From Cercophora sp. LCS_1 (lineage: Eukaryota > Ascomycota > Sordariomycetes > Sordariales > Lasiosphaeriaceae): DNA of 64,000 nt. The DNA is taken from NCBI GenBank assembly GCA_036250225.1, contig JAPZLL010000020.1:558001-622000 (forward strand). Direction: 5' to 3'. This document shows, piece after piece, positions 40,840 to 51,664 of this stretch. The notes beneath the pieces were generated by a model. It was not told where the DNA came from. It was given only the letters and a program-made list of their open reading frames with translations, and did no database searches. Within the stretch, counting starts at the first letter, position 1; the number at the start of each line of letters is the position of its first letter. The position numbers and the translations under genes are program-made.

Positions 40840-41585
40840 ACGGCTTACAGACCTTGGCAACAACAACTGTCGCTATCCTGAACATCATGCAGAACCCCGA
40901 GGTCTTCAAAAAGCCGCGAGCCGAACTTGACCGCGTCGTCGGAACAGACAGGCTCCCAGCACTTGCGGACCGACCAAACCTGCGCTGCATCGACTACGTC
41001 GTCGAAGAGACAACACGATGGCGCCCCTTTCCCCCATCGGCATCCCTCACAAGTCGCGCAAGGGCGACGTGTACAACGGAATGTTCAATCGCAAAGGGTG
41101 AGGTCCCTCTCTCTCCATCATCGGAGTCTCCCCGGCTCACCGTGTCCAGCGCATTCGTGTGCTACAACACGTACGCCATGAGCCGCGACGAACACGTGTA
41201 TAAGGACCCCGAGTCATTTGACCTAGATCGTTCCACACCAAGGGAAGAAGGCGGCGACGGAGAGTCATTCCTCGTTGGCCCATTCGGGTTTGGTCGTCGG
41301 ATCTGTGTGGGTCGTCATCTGGCGCAGGCGTCCGTTTGGATCATGGTTGCCACCATGGTTTCCACGCTTGATGTGTCCAAACCGATTGGGCTGGATGGAA
41401 AGCCATTGGAGCAAAAGGTTGTGTTTAGCACGGGGCTTTTAGGTCATCTTGGGAAGTTTGAGGTGATGTTCAAGCCACGGTCTGAGAAGGCGGCTGCGTT
41501 GTTGTTGGAGGCTCAAGGCGGGAGAGATAGGGGCGTGACGTTGACAGGATTCAATGCGGGTGTTTTTTTGTTGCTGACTTGGTAG
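40840..41585 (+). pseudogene. Cytochrome P450, 3' half, frameshifted
   Basis: The C-terminal half of a P450 is clear: TTVAILNIMQNPEVFKK, the ExxR helix YVVEETTRWRP, then in another frame SPIGIPHKSRKGDVYNGMFN, an intron at 41098-41149, FVCYNTYAMSRDEHVYKDP, and the heme loop FGFGRRICVGRHLAQASVW with its Cys ligand. One base is missing or extra near 41030, within the run of C and T after TGGCGCCCC. The N-terminal half is absent. Both defects make it non-functional. Confidence 0.85.
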
Positions 41586-41887
41586 AAATGAGAACGCAGG
41601 TCCCCATATCATCGTGATTGACGAGGCTTCCGTTAGATTTGCTGTGATGCATCGAGCTCATGTTGTTGATGAGAAATGCTCGGCATGGTGGAAGTGCGGA
41701 AGTGGGTCTGGGTCCCGCGTCAAAAGGCACAAAATATTCTGCCCCCCCTGTCCGCCCAAATTTTGGGTGACGGCGCTGCAAACCCAGTTCACTCCCGCCG
41801 AACGAACCGACCTCGATGAATATTGGGACGAGTATATTCTGTCGCCGCTAATTTTGCGACTGAGGTACCATCGTCTAGCAATTCATC
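41586..41887. promoter_or_regulatory. Upstream region of NOB1
   Basis: About 300 bp between the P450 relic and the NOB1 start. No TATA box, as expected for a housekeeping gene. Confidence 0.4.
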
Positions 41888-43444
41888 ATGGCCGAAACCG
41901 CCCCCAGCGCCGAGGCGCAACCCGTTGAGCAGCAGAACCCCGCCCCCGCCTCGGCCGTCTCGACGCCCGCCAAGCCAGTGCACTCCCTGGTCATTGACGC
42001 CAACGCCATCATCAAGAACGACCCGACAGTGTCGACACTTCTTGCCCAGGCAGAAGAGCTCTATACCATTCCGGCTGTTATCTCAGAAAGTATGACACGC
42101 CCCTGACCCTGTGCTCCCAACTCGCACTAACCCATCGTCAAAAGTTCGCGACGAAGCGACGAGATCCCGATTGCAAACGACCCTACTCCCCTTCCTCAAG
42201 CTTCGAACCCCCCGACCGGAATCCGTTCAGTTTGTGACAAACTTTGCGCGACGAACGGGAGATCTCCAAGTGCTCTCGAAGCCGGATTTGCACCTCCTTG
42301 CGTTGACGTATGACTTGGAGTTGGAGCGCAATGGCGGAGACGTACGTATCCAGGGTTGCGAGGCGTCGTGGGGAGAAACAATGGCTGACGGTTTGGTGGG
42401 CAATAGTGGCGACTTAGGAAGGACCCCACTCAAAAACAAGTGAACGGCAAGCCACCATCAAGAGAGAATGCCGAAGACAAGACGGAGGAAGCGCCAGCGC
42501 CAGCGACCGAGGAGACCGCTGCCCCTGAGCAGACCGAGAGCGCTGCCGCGGAACCCGAGTTGAGCGAGAACAAGGATACTTCCAAGGATGAGGAGACGCA
42601 AGTTACTGAGAAACTTGAGGCGCTGGATCTCAAGGCAGAGCCTGAAGATGTTGTCGAGACAGTGGAAGAGGAACAGTCTGCCTCAGAAGAGGATGAGGAG
42701 GAAGATGATGGTGGTGGCGAGTGGATCAGTATGTCCCAGAACGCATTGCTGTCACCATGGCCGCTGACAAAGTTGCAGCTCCGAGCAATATCAAGAAGCA
42801 CCAAGCACGAGAGAACACCCTGGCAACCCCTCAACCCATCCAGCGTGTGCTCCAGGCTGCTCTGATCACAGGCGATATGGCCATGCGCAACGTTGCGTTG
42901 AGGATAAACCTCAAGTAAGTCCCACAACAACTCGCGAGAAGCCTAAGCTAACAATCTTAGCCTTTTGGACGCTAGGCTAGCGAGGATCACGTTTCTGAAG
43001 ACCTGGGTTCTCCGATGCCACGGCTGTTATTTTGTCAGCAAGGACACATCCAAGCAGTTCTGCCCTCGCTGCGGCCAAGCCACCCTGACCCGAGTATCAA
43101 GCACAACGGACGCGTCGGGCAAGACCACGCTCCACCTGAAGAAGAACTTCCAGTACAACAAGCGCGGCAGCGTCTACAGCATCCCCAAGCCAACGCACGG
43201 CACAGCCAGCGGCAAGACATCAAACGTCAAGGGAGGAGGCAAAAATGGTTGGGGACAGGGTCTTATTCTGGCAGAGGATCAGAAAGAGTACATTCAGAAG
43301 ATCGAAGAGGACCGTCGCATGCGGCCGCGCGATCTGATGGACGATGACTATCTCCCCAGCATCCTGACGGGCGCAAGAGGGCCAGGTGGCGGGCGAATCA
43401 AGGTTGGCGCAGGCCGCAACGTCAACGCCAAGAAGAAGAGGTGA
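41888..43444 (+). CDS. NOB1: 20S pre-rRNA endonuclease Nob1 (446 aa)
   Basis: Five exons: 41888-42089, 42145-42341, 42407-42728, 42779-42914 and 42961-43444. All introns are GT-AG and the total is 447 codons with the stop. Nob1 cleaves 20S pre-rRNA at site D to make the 18S 3' end during late 40S maturation. The PIN nuclease opens with HSLVIDANAIIKND (Asp37 metal ligand) and continues PAVISEIRDEATR and KPDLHLLALTYDLE. A long acidic linker follows (residues about 165-280). The zinc ribbon CHGC...CPRC follows ITFLKTWVLR, and the C-terminus ends with RGSVYSIPKPTHG, GWGQGLILAEDQKEY and DDDYLPSIL. These are all hallmarks of Nob1. It is the clearest housekeeping gene in the window. Confidence 0.96.
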
Positions 43445-43770
43445 TTTTTCCCATCCACGTAGCCATAAGTTCTTCTTTCTTGCCAATTCTTTTTGCCCCA
43501 GGCGCGAATCCTTGACTCAATTCCTGTCCATGATGTTGTGATGTGTCAAAACCACCTGTGACGCCAAAAACCAGGCCCAAGTGTTACCAAACGCCGTGTT
43601 GAAAATGTTCCCCGTAAAAACCCTTTCCAGATTCCTCGCTCCAAGCTGCGTTGCAAATTCTTGCGCGATTGTCTTCAGATCAGTTCCCAGCCGTCCCCGT
43701 CTGCTTCAGCTCGAGGCTTTGGCTTTCCCCGCTCGATCAATCGGCTCGAATCGGTGGTGGTCCGCTCAGC

Positions 43771-44051
43771 TCAGTGTCCCTCGACCTTGATCCCCGCTGT
43801 CACCCCCATCGTCAGCGCGTGCACTTTGTTTTTAAAATGCCCTAGGAGAGGGGGGGGGGGGGGGAAAAGGACATACTCTTGTTACCCTTCTGCAACCTGC
43901 CATAGCGCCTGCGGATCGCATTGCGGTACTTGGAGTACTTGTCGTCGGGCGAGAAACGCGCCGGGTGCGCCGACTGCGTGATGCCCTCGCCCTGGAGGAA
44001 CTTTTTGAGGGTGTATCGGCGCTTGGCCGATCCGGCTTCGGAGGACATCAT
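43771..44051 (-). CDS. Small basic protein (hypothetical)
   Basis: Exon 1 (43877-44051) encodes MMSSEAGSAKRRYTLKKFLQ, then ARFSPDDKYSKYRNAIRRRY. It is strongly basic and has good codon bias. A possible intron at 43842-43876 (GTATGT to CCTAG) leads to HFKNKVHALTMGVTAGIKVE and a stop at 43771. That intron would be only 35 bp and is mostly a C homopolymer, so either homopolymer length was lost in sequencing or the donor differs (GTAACA, 11 bp upstream). It is convergent with NOB1. Product unknown; basic character suggests RNA or chromatin contact. Confidence 0.5.
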
Positions 44052-45260
44052 GAGATGCATTTTGGCGGGTTGGGTTTGTTACGTGTGTGCGGGTTTTGGT
44101 GAGGGCGTGAAGGGTTCTCGGCGATGTTTGACGAATGGTTTTTTTTTGGGTTGACAACGATTGGAGTTTTTTTTTTTTGGCGGCGATGGAAAGCACCGGT
44201 GCCAAGACGCGATAAGCGCTTGGACCAGGTGCGGCTTTCTGTGGGGCGCGCTGGACCAGCGAATGTGGAGCCGCGGATCTAGCGAACGCACGTGATTTTG
44301 AAGAGGTCGGAGCACTAACCACGTCCTTATCATTCGGGAGAAATCCGGGACGGGGGATTTGAAAGAGTAAGGGTTGGGGAGGGACAATATCATCGCAGCG
44401 GAGGAGAGGTTGGAATTACTGTGAACAGACGATCAGGGCTGCAGAGTCCTGGGATTGGATAGGGGAACGATGATGGGGGAAGGCTGAAGCGGATGTTGTT
44501 TCTCAGAGCGCTCCAAACACGTTGCACATGAAGCAGAACACGCAAGAACGCGAGAACACATGACGAATTCCAACGAGTGTTTGTGGGTCTTTGTTCCAAG
44601 GGTAGAGCACAGGAGACGCAAACTGCAAGCGGTTTGCCTAAAGAGCCTTGAGGAACGAAACCAGACGACAATGTATACAGTTGAAGATGTTGGATTGTTT
44701 GTTGCAAAACTTCCTCGACTCGATTGCAGCCAAGGAGTTGCTTTTGACTGGCTGACATCTGCGCGTTTCATAAATGTCGGGGCCAGGAACCCCTCGTTGC
44801 ACACGCAATGCAGATCTCCTGCAAGGGATCAAAGTGGGGAAAGGCTGGTGAGAACCCGGAAAAAAATATAACGTGAACATTTAACAAACTTTATTTAGAC
44901 TTCGCTCTAATCATCGTGCCGTCTTTAATTGCATCTTGTTCTACTTTAGCTCATGGACACACGACCGATTCGCTTCGAATTCCAGTGCGAGGGGGCCGAT
45001 GAGCTGAAGTTCACCCTGCGCATCCAGCAAGTAGCGCGGTGCCAGGTGGACCGGGACGGTCATTGTCGTGCAGATCATCAACACGGTCCTCAACACCACC
45101 AGTTGCTATTCGACCTCGGACTATCTATTCCGACTTTCGACCCATCGGCTTGAGCTTACTCCGGAGAATATGAGCGCGCCCAGCAATGACAGTATTCCTA
45201 GAGAGCTTGTTGCAGTTAGGATCCTGACTGGTCATCGTTTCCTGGTTGGCAACGGCGCAC
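44052..45260. other. Interval with a weak coding remnant
   Basis: About 1.2 kb. The plus-strand stretch 44953-45290 has two overlapping frames with moderate codon bias (IRFEFQCEGADELKFTLRI and ELVAVRILTGHRFLVGNGA). These may be parts of a decayed gene, but no family was recognised. Poly(T) runs at 44143 and 44168 probably belong to the promoter of the small basic protein. Confidence 0.35.
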
Positions 45261-45541
45261 TTACCCAAACACAAGACAGATCACTGTTCTGACTCCGAGC
45301 AAGGCTGTGGATGCAGAGGGCCAGTACTGGGAACTTCCCACGCACCACAATACCCCAGAAACCAGGACCAGAATATAGGCCGACAAGCCAAGATAGCACA
45401 CAACTCTGGCTAGCCGTCTGCAGGTCTTGCCGCTATGTTTGTATATAAAACAAGTATAGGATGCAATACACGATGTGATTAGTATGACGGCGCTCCCGGT
45501 GAATCTTGGCGGGTCATCGAATATGTCTCTAGGGGAAGATG

Positions 45542-46474
45542 TCAGTTCCAAGGCTTAATGACGGTGATTGTGTTGGGGGAGTGTATTATGTACCCCGGTC
45601 CCATGCGTCTCCCCCTTTCGTCAACAGTGGCAGTCCATAAAAGGTAGGACGAAAACCCGAAAGACGTCAAGACCATGATGGCAGGAAAGATGAGGCCGAG
45701 GAAGGTGACGGTCTTTCTCCATTGCACCGCTCGGCCGACACTGATATCCCATAAGATGAACTGCCAGAGAAAGGCACGGCTTGGCGGCTGGGGACGGCCC
45801 TCATCCAGGCCAGCCATGGTCGTGTTATCAGAGAAGCCGTCCAAGTAGGTGCCACTCTCAAACTTCTCCACATCCTTGATCCACTGGCACACCATCTGGC
45901 CCTTGGATACAGCGGTCACCACTGTTGGAGCGGCCTCTTCAGTGGGCATTCCAGTCGAAGACTCTGCCCGGTTGACGTACTTCCGCCGGAAGTCGGAAAT
46001 GTTCGCAGTGAGGGTTTCGTCTTCGTCGTCGAGCCTGGCCATCCGTATCTCGCGCAGTGCTTCGGCCATGCGGGCGCCCTGGGCGAGGCTGAACGACTGG
46101 AACAGGATGCTGAGCTTGCTGAACTGGAACTGCAGCTGCTCGCGCAGTTGGCGGTGGCGCTCGGCGACGACATGGTCGAGCACGCGGCCGATGGCGTTCT
46201 GAGCTGTGTGGCTATCGAGCTCGCGTTGGAGGTCCTCGAGGCCCTTGCGGACGTCGCGGAACACAGCATTGGTTGTGTTTCGGTCGATGCGGCTCAGACG
46301 AGAGGTGCAGGAGGAAAATGTCGATCGGTGGGCGTCGATCTGGCGAATGCACGCCTGGACGAGGCTCAGGTCGTTGGCGAACGCGCAGAACTCGACTGGC
46401 CCGTTACGTACCCTCTCGATGAGGGTCGCCAGCAGGCCGCCGATGGCGACGAGGTCGTTGACCCCGAAGGACAT
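45542..46474 (-). CDS. Coiled-coil/membrane protein, NLR-type N-terminal-like (310 aa)
   Basis: The start MSFGVNDLVAIGGLLATLIE is the typical opening of a class of fungal proteins whose first helix bundle resembles N-terminal regions of STAND and related signalling proteins. A helical stretch follows (residues about 30-160, DVRKGLEDLQRELDSH and so on). A C-terminal transmembrane helix (VTFLGLIFPAIMVLTSFGFS) lies near residue 265. The longer frame to 46681 begins without ATG context and was not used. Immediately downstream, 45261-45541 contains a hydrophobic frame (AVILITSCIASYTCFI, VCYLGLSAYILVLVSGVLWC) that may be a further exon with two more membrane helices. No good splice pair was found. 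Confidence 0.6.
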   Translation of the reverse strand: MSFGVNDLVAIGGLLATLIERVRNGPVEFCAFANDLSLVQACIRQIDAHRSTFSSCTSRLSRIDRNTTNAVFRDVRKGLEDLQRELDSHTAQNAIGRVLDHVVAERHRQLREQLQFQFSKLSILFQSFSLAQGARMAEALREIRMARLDDEDETLTANISDFRRKYVNRAESSTGMPTEEAAPTVVTAVSKGQMVCQWIKDVEKFESGTYLDGFSDNTTMAGLDEGRPQPPSRAFLWQFILWDISVGRAVQWRKTVTFLGLIFPAIMVLTSFGFSSYLLWTATVDERGRRMGPGYIIHSPNTITVIKPWN

Positions 46475-47653
46475 GTCGGGCGCGCGACTGTGCATGCGAT
46501 GCGGGACGGAAGAAAGAGAGAGACGCCATCTTGTTGCGGAAGGAAGGGCCTGATCAAGGCTCGCCACCACCGCAATGCCGCTGCACAGTCTCGCGCTTGC
46601 CAAGCTGCCATTGTGGGCAGTGGCTTGCAGACAGTCGATCGGGATTGGTCGGGGGGTTTCAGCTCTGCTGCATCGGTTCACAGAAGGGTCGCCTCCCGCC
46701 TGTCACCTCCACCTGCAATGGGTAGACCTGTGTTCTTCATTCCGTTTTGCCCTTCTCTCCAACCCGTTCGACTAGTCTCGACCCTCCTGCACGACAGCCG
46801 TAGCCTTCAGTATGTAGGTATCTTTGGAGTTCTTTGACGCTCATAACAATCCAGTTGACGCCAACAACCCGACAGCAAAGTGATCTGCTCGACGACGCCA
46901 TCTCTGAAGAGATGCATCGATAGCTGGCGCCACCCAGTGGCGGCATCGACCCAATCGAGAACTGCCGCAGCCTCGTTGAGTCAAGTCCAAAATGCTGGAG
47001 GCATGATTCCGCGCGCGGTCTGCAGCTTCTCCACGTCCTATTGTTATTTAGCTTTCTTTTTAATGTCACCATGGCACCAACATCAAAACGCGGCGCGGAA
47101 AACGTTTGACGTTCTGATCCTTGAGCATCCACAACAGATGTGCCACGCAACCCTGACAAAATAATCGTTGCGGTCACAAATTGGGAGGGCAATGTTTTAT
47201 GCTTCAGGACATTTAAAAAAGCTATAAAGACCTTACTATACTTCTTTAAGCCCTGTACATATGATTTCGGAGCGTACTGAGGAAAGTTTTGCTGAGTAAG
47301 GCGGGCCAGAACAGCGTCACACAAATTCACTGTGCGGTTTTTTGTTATCGCCTTGGTGCCCTGGACAAAAACAGAGACGTGCTTCACCCCTTTGTCTACG
47401 TAACCTTTGAAAGGAGCTGCCAACTAGAAAGTGAGTTGGGGTCTTGTAAAATCGGTTGGTATGTCTTGATCATTGACGCAGATACACTAGGAAGTACAAG
47501 AAAATATACAAGGAAATCCTAGCCCAGATCCTACAGTCATCCGAGTCCCAAAAGTCCAGCTCCAAGTCCGCAGTCCCAAAATAAACGCCAACCTTGACCA
47601 TAATCATAACCGTTACACATAAGCATCGAGACAACTCAACGAAACACTCAGAC
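46475..47653. other. Intergenic, no gene recognised
   Basis: About 1.2 kb. A 228-codon minus frame at 46737-47423 lacks codon bias and family resemblance. AT-rich stretches occur around 47035-47060 and 47210-47250. Confidence 0.4.
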
Positions 47654-49293
47654 TCAGTCCTCCTCCTTCCCAGCTAAACTCCCCTCTCCAGCGACAGCCG
47701 TCCTCTCGTCGTCCCCTTGATCATCAGACCCGACCTCACTCTCGATGTCCGTTGCTGCCTCCTCGTCCGTCTCCAACCCAAAAGCCCCCGGGACAGGGTA
47801 AGGAGGAGGGCCTGGGGCGGGGCAGCTCAGGTTGATGATGTGGCTTTGCGGAGGGGGTGGAGGCGGAGGTGCTGACGACCAGGGCTCATCCATCGGTTGT
47901 ACTGGCATGGGCATCGAACCATAGGGTGGGCCTCCAAATGGCACGGGACGCTGGTCGCGAGCCATACATATGAAGCACGGCGGGTGGCTGATGATGCCGT
48001 CACGGGCCGTGATGGGTCGTGTACACACGGCGCCCGCGCGGGGGAAGTGCATGCAGGCAGCAGTCTGCTGGCAGGCGACACAGTGGGGGGTTTGGAGACC
48101 AAAGTGAGAAGGGCCGTAGGTAGGCGTGGGAGGATTGTAGAGAGGGGGAGGTGGGGGAGGTGGGACGTATTGTGGTCGCGGCCAGGCGAAGGGAGGTGGT
48201 GGCGGCGGTGGGCAGTACGATGTCGGACTGAGTGGTGATGGGGATCTGGGGGGTGGAGGGGGCCTGTTGCCGTAGAATGGTGTGGCGTTGGTGAAAACCG
48301 GCCTGGGAATGGGCGCTGGATGAGGGAAGAGCTGAACGGGAGGTGCAGCATGGGCACCAGCACGGGACCTGTCGATGTACCGGCGGGCTCGCACCTCGTA
48401 GTTGCGGTTGCGTGGTGGGGAGTAGCTCCGGGAGCTTCGGTACGAAGGTGGCTGGTATCGCCTCTCTCGTCGCTCTTCGGCTCGTTTCCTGCGTTCGTCA
48501 CGCTCTCGTTGGCGGTTTTCCTCGATGTCAACTTCACGCCACGGATTATCGCGCCTGAAGATCTGGGTAAACCCCTTCTCATCTTTGCAGACCTTTGTCT
48601 CGGCGCCGCGGATGACGACGAAGTAGTCCAGACCCTCGGGAGCCACTGGTTTGTTCTTCCAGAAGCGGACCTTGTGCTTGGGCTTCGCCGCATCGGCGTG
48701 TTCGGTCTGAGCGAAGCGGTACCGCTCGCGCTCGCGCATCACTGCTACCGTGTATGTGCGAACGCGGTACCGGGTGCTGGTAGCCCACTCCTTGTCCTGG
48801 AGGAGCCGGTGCATAGCCTCTTGGACCTGAAGGGGGAGGCCCCGGCATCTCTCGTCTAGGTCTTGCTCATAAGACTTGGCCTTGCCGCGGAGGATGCGAG
48901 ATGGCCAACAACGCTTGGTTTTGGACCGGGCTTGCTCCAGAGCCTGAAGGTGCATGCTCGCGAGCTCGGATTGATCACAGTCCAGGTTGCGCACGGTCGG
49001 ATTGGCAAACCCGGCGATATTATGGCGTCTGGTAGTGATGCCGAAGAGCTTGGAGGTTTCATTCGTTTCCTTATCATCTAGGGGCAGACGGATGTTGTAT
49101 GCTTCATAGACAGGTTTCTGTCCATCGTGCTTGTCGAAAACGCTAAGAATGTCAGGTGTTGTTCAAGTCAAGAATGGTTGCGGGGCACTTACAACGGCAA
49201 GAGTCTCTGTGGCGTCCGCTGGCGAATGGCTGTGTAGTTCGATGAATCGGAGGAGTCGCTGAACTCGCTCTCCGTATCACTGTACCTCGACAT
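47654..49293 (-). CDS. Proline-rich, Arg/Glu-rich disordered protein (529 aa)
   Basis: Exon 1 is 49193-49293 (MSRYSDTESEFSDSSDSSNY), exon 2 is 47654-49142, and the intron is 49143-49192 (GTAAGT to CTTAG). The total is 530 codons with the stop. The N-terminal third seems folded (DKHDGQKPVYEAYNIRLPLD to EGLDYFVVIRGAETKV). It is followed by a charged Arg/Glu run (RQRERDERRKRAEERRERR), an RS-like stretch (SYRSSRSYSPPRNRN), long proline tracts, a His/Cys-containing segment (CVACQQTAACMHF, CFICMARDQ) and an acidic tail. Composition suggests an RNA-processing or scaffold role. No defined domain was recognised. Confidence 0.75.
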
Positions 49294-51664
49294 GTTGACT
49301 GGGGCAAGGTTCGCAGAGAAAACTGATGTGGAAACGCGACGTCAAACTTCAAGTCCTGGTTCTCGAAAGTGCAGTGCAGTGCAGTGCAGGAGGGGAAAGC
49401 TGCTTTATGCCTCACTGAGGCCACGGCACATGCGGAAGGGACCCAAGGCAGCACAGGGCTGCAGAGGTGGAGAGTGCCTGCATCCATCGCGGTGCAAGGG
49501 CACAAGGAGTCCTCCCTCCCGTCCAACGGCCGATGGGGCCCAGAAATTCTGGGGGGACAGCCGCGTTTGCTGCCTGGCGCGACGCACGACATTGAGCAAT
49601 GATTCGCAGCGTCGGGGCTACGGGAAAGCCTCAGAACAGCGGCCGCCGAGGGGTGGGAGCATGGGCCTGCTTCGGGATGCTGCGCGTTCTTCGACCAGTC
49701 TGAGGCTGTGCCCTGGATGCCTGGGGAAGCCGCTGCAGCTCGCTTGATTGGGTGGGTTGCAATCCGGAGCCGTCAGAATCGACCCCCGCCGTCACTGCCC
49801 CGAAGCTACCCCACCATGCTGTCACCGAGGCCTCCGCACACCTCCCGGATCTCCGCCCGTCAAAACGACGCCATTCCCAATGCCTTCAACGGGATCGAGA
49901 GAAGGGAGCCTTATCTAACGCTTGAGCGTCTTCGATGTCGACTTCCTTACTCTCCCACGAGGATGATACTTATTGACGGGTAAATGAGGTGTTGTAACAT
50001 GTGTGTGTTGGTGCAACCACGACAGCTGTGCTACCCCTCCATGTGAGCAATGTCGCCACCCGACACACACACCGCCAACAAGGTCGTGTGAGGTGTCAAC
50101 GCGGTCAAAACACCTACTTTCGGAGGATTACCTTAGCAAATTTGTGTTGACGACGCCCTGTGGTTTGTCGCACAGAATGGGCCAGCGCTCGCCGGGCAAC
50201 GTCTGCTCGTTGACTTCCTGGTGAAAGGTTGATCGGGCGGGAGGGCGAGAAATCGATGAACAGATTTTCATTCAAGGAGGTGAGGGGCTCAATGACTCCG
50301 ACTCGGGCGCACCTTCCGCCCATCTCGTGCATATCCGATGGTGCGCATTCTCTGCGAAGCGAGACAAGACCAGGCAACTCGGCAGTTCCCCGAGGCAGCT
50401 CAGGTCCCACACCTATCGAACCCGATAAGGGGACAACATTGACCAATGAGGAACGTTCGCAATCGGATTGTTGAATCTGAACTCCCAAGGTGTGGTGGGG
50501 TTGCTCATCCCTTTCACTATTGACGACAGACCGAAAATTGTCGCAAATGCTCATTGTTGGGCTCCCTCGACTCAGCGAACAACCGCCCGCCGCCCGGAAA
50601 TCACACCGCTGCCATCACCTGAGGATGTACGTCCGGCACACCTGGGAACACATCGGGTCTAATTAATGTAGACCTCTGAAAAGGCACTGCCCCCGTTCGA
50701 ACTTCAGCTCCAGAATTGAATTTCCTAGAACCGCAGTTGTATGGCCCGACAACACCCCGCTGCTGAGGCAATGCCCTTGTTGCTGGCATTGCGGTGGAGT
50801 GTCTTTTCGAGGGCGGAAAAGGACCGGTGTGCTGCTTTGTATGGGGGCCAATAGGATTGCTGTTGTCCTGTGGCCGGTGCGATAATCAGCGGAAACGACA
50901 GTGGTCACAATCTGGCAAAGGTCGGAAGGCAGGGTGCAACCAGGTTCAACAGTTTCGAGATTTTGCGATTTCCTCCTCCTCGAGCCCCCGTGGTCCCTGG
51001 TGTTGACCGCCGGCAGTCAAATGCCGACTTTCAGGCGTTGATCGTCGTCCTCTACCCGTCGTTGGTGTATTTCCGGTACCACCCCATCCCGCCCCTGGCG
51101 TCTAGCACCTCCCAACGTACCTGGGTACCTATCCTTGAGGTCCCGACACTCTCCATATTCGGCCTCCGGGGCCTCGGTTGCCTCACGGTATCATACCAAC
51201 ATCTCAGCAGACATGGCCTCAGGCTTATCCCGATGCCCAGATTGGCGTCCTCGTCAAACCGATCAATCCGGACCCAACTCTTCATGTTGGTTACTTTTGA
51301 CGGGCCACCTCTCTCCTCGCCGCGACCCAAATAAGGTATCTTTCCTCCAGTGTCTCCCCGCGGACGGGCATCCACACTACTGACTTCCAACTAATGGCTT
51401 TCAGGGTACTAAAAACCGTTGACTGGTTTCCTATACGCTTATGTCAGTGCCATCATCAACGAGATCCTCACAGCAAAGTCCTCAGCATAATGGAGGAAGA
51501 GCTCGGTGGATCGCGGGGCTCGGCGAACAGAGGTCTAGCAGTGTGGTCTAGAAACTGAATTGGGAACAGGGGGTACAGAATTGTTGCTTAAGTTCCTAGA
51601 ATTAAACTGGAAATTATATAAAACAGAATATATATCCAGAGTAAAATGAATATTTGGCTGCAGT
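49294..51664. other. Long interval without recognisable genes
   Basis: About 2.4 kb. It contains the promoter of the proline-rich gene and a pentanucleotide repeat. Scattered open frames of up to 154 codons (e.g. 50870-51334 plus, 50114-50554 minus) have no family resemblance. The last 100 bp are AT-rich. Nothing supports a gene. Confidence 0.45.
49368..49389. repeat. (GTGCA)n pentanucleotide repeat
   Basis: Four to five tandem copies of AGTGC in the 5' leader region of the proline-rich protein gene, about 80 bp upstream of its start. Confidence 0.8.

Noticed and set aside
42430..42930. Ser-rich 166-codon minus-strand ORF
   Set aside because: Antisense of the acidic linker of NOB1; Asp/Glu codons read as Ser on the other strand.
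46148..46837. 229-codon plus-strand ORF
   Set aside because: Antisense of the helical region of the minus-strand gene at 45542-46474 and its leader.
46737..47423. 228-codon minus-strand ORF
   Set aside because: No codon bias, no splice logic and no family resemblance; the interval has AT-rich non-coding features.
47827..48859. 288-codon minus and 179-codon plus ORFs
   Set aside because: Shadows of the proline-rich protein exon, kept open by its biased codon composition.
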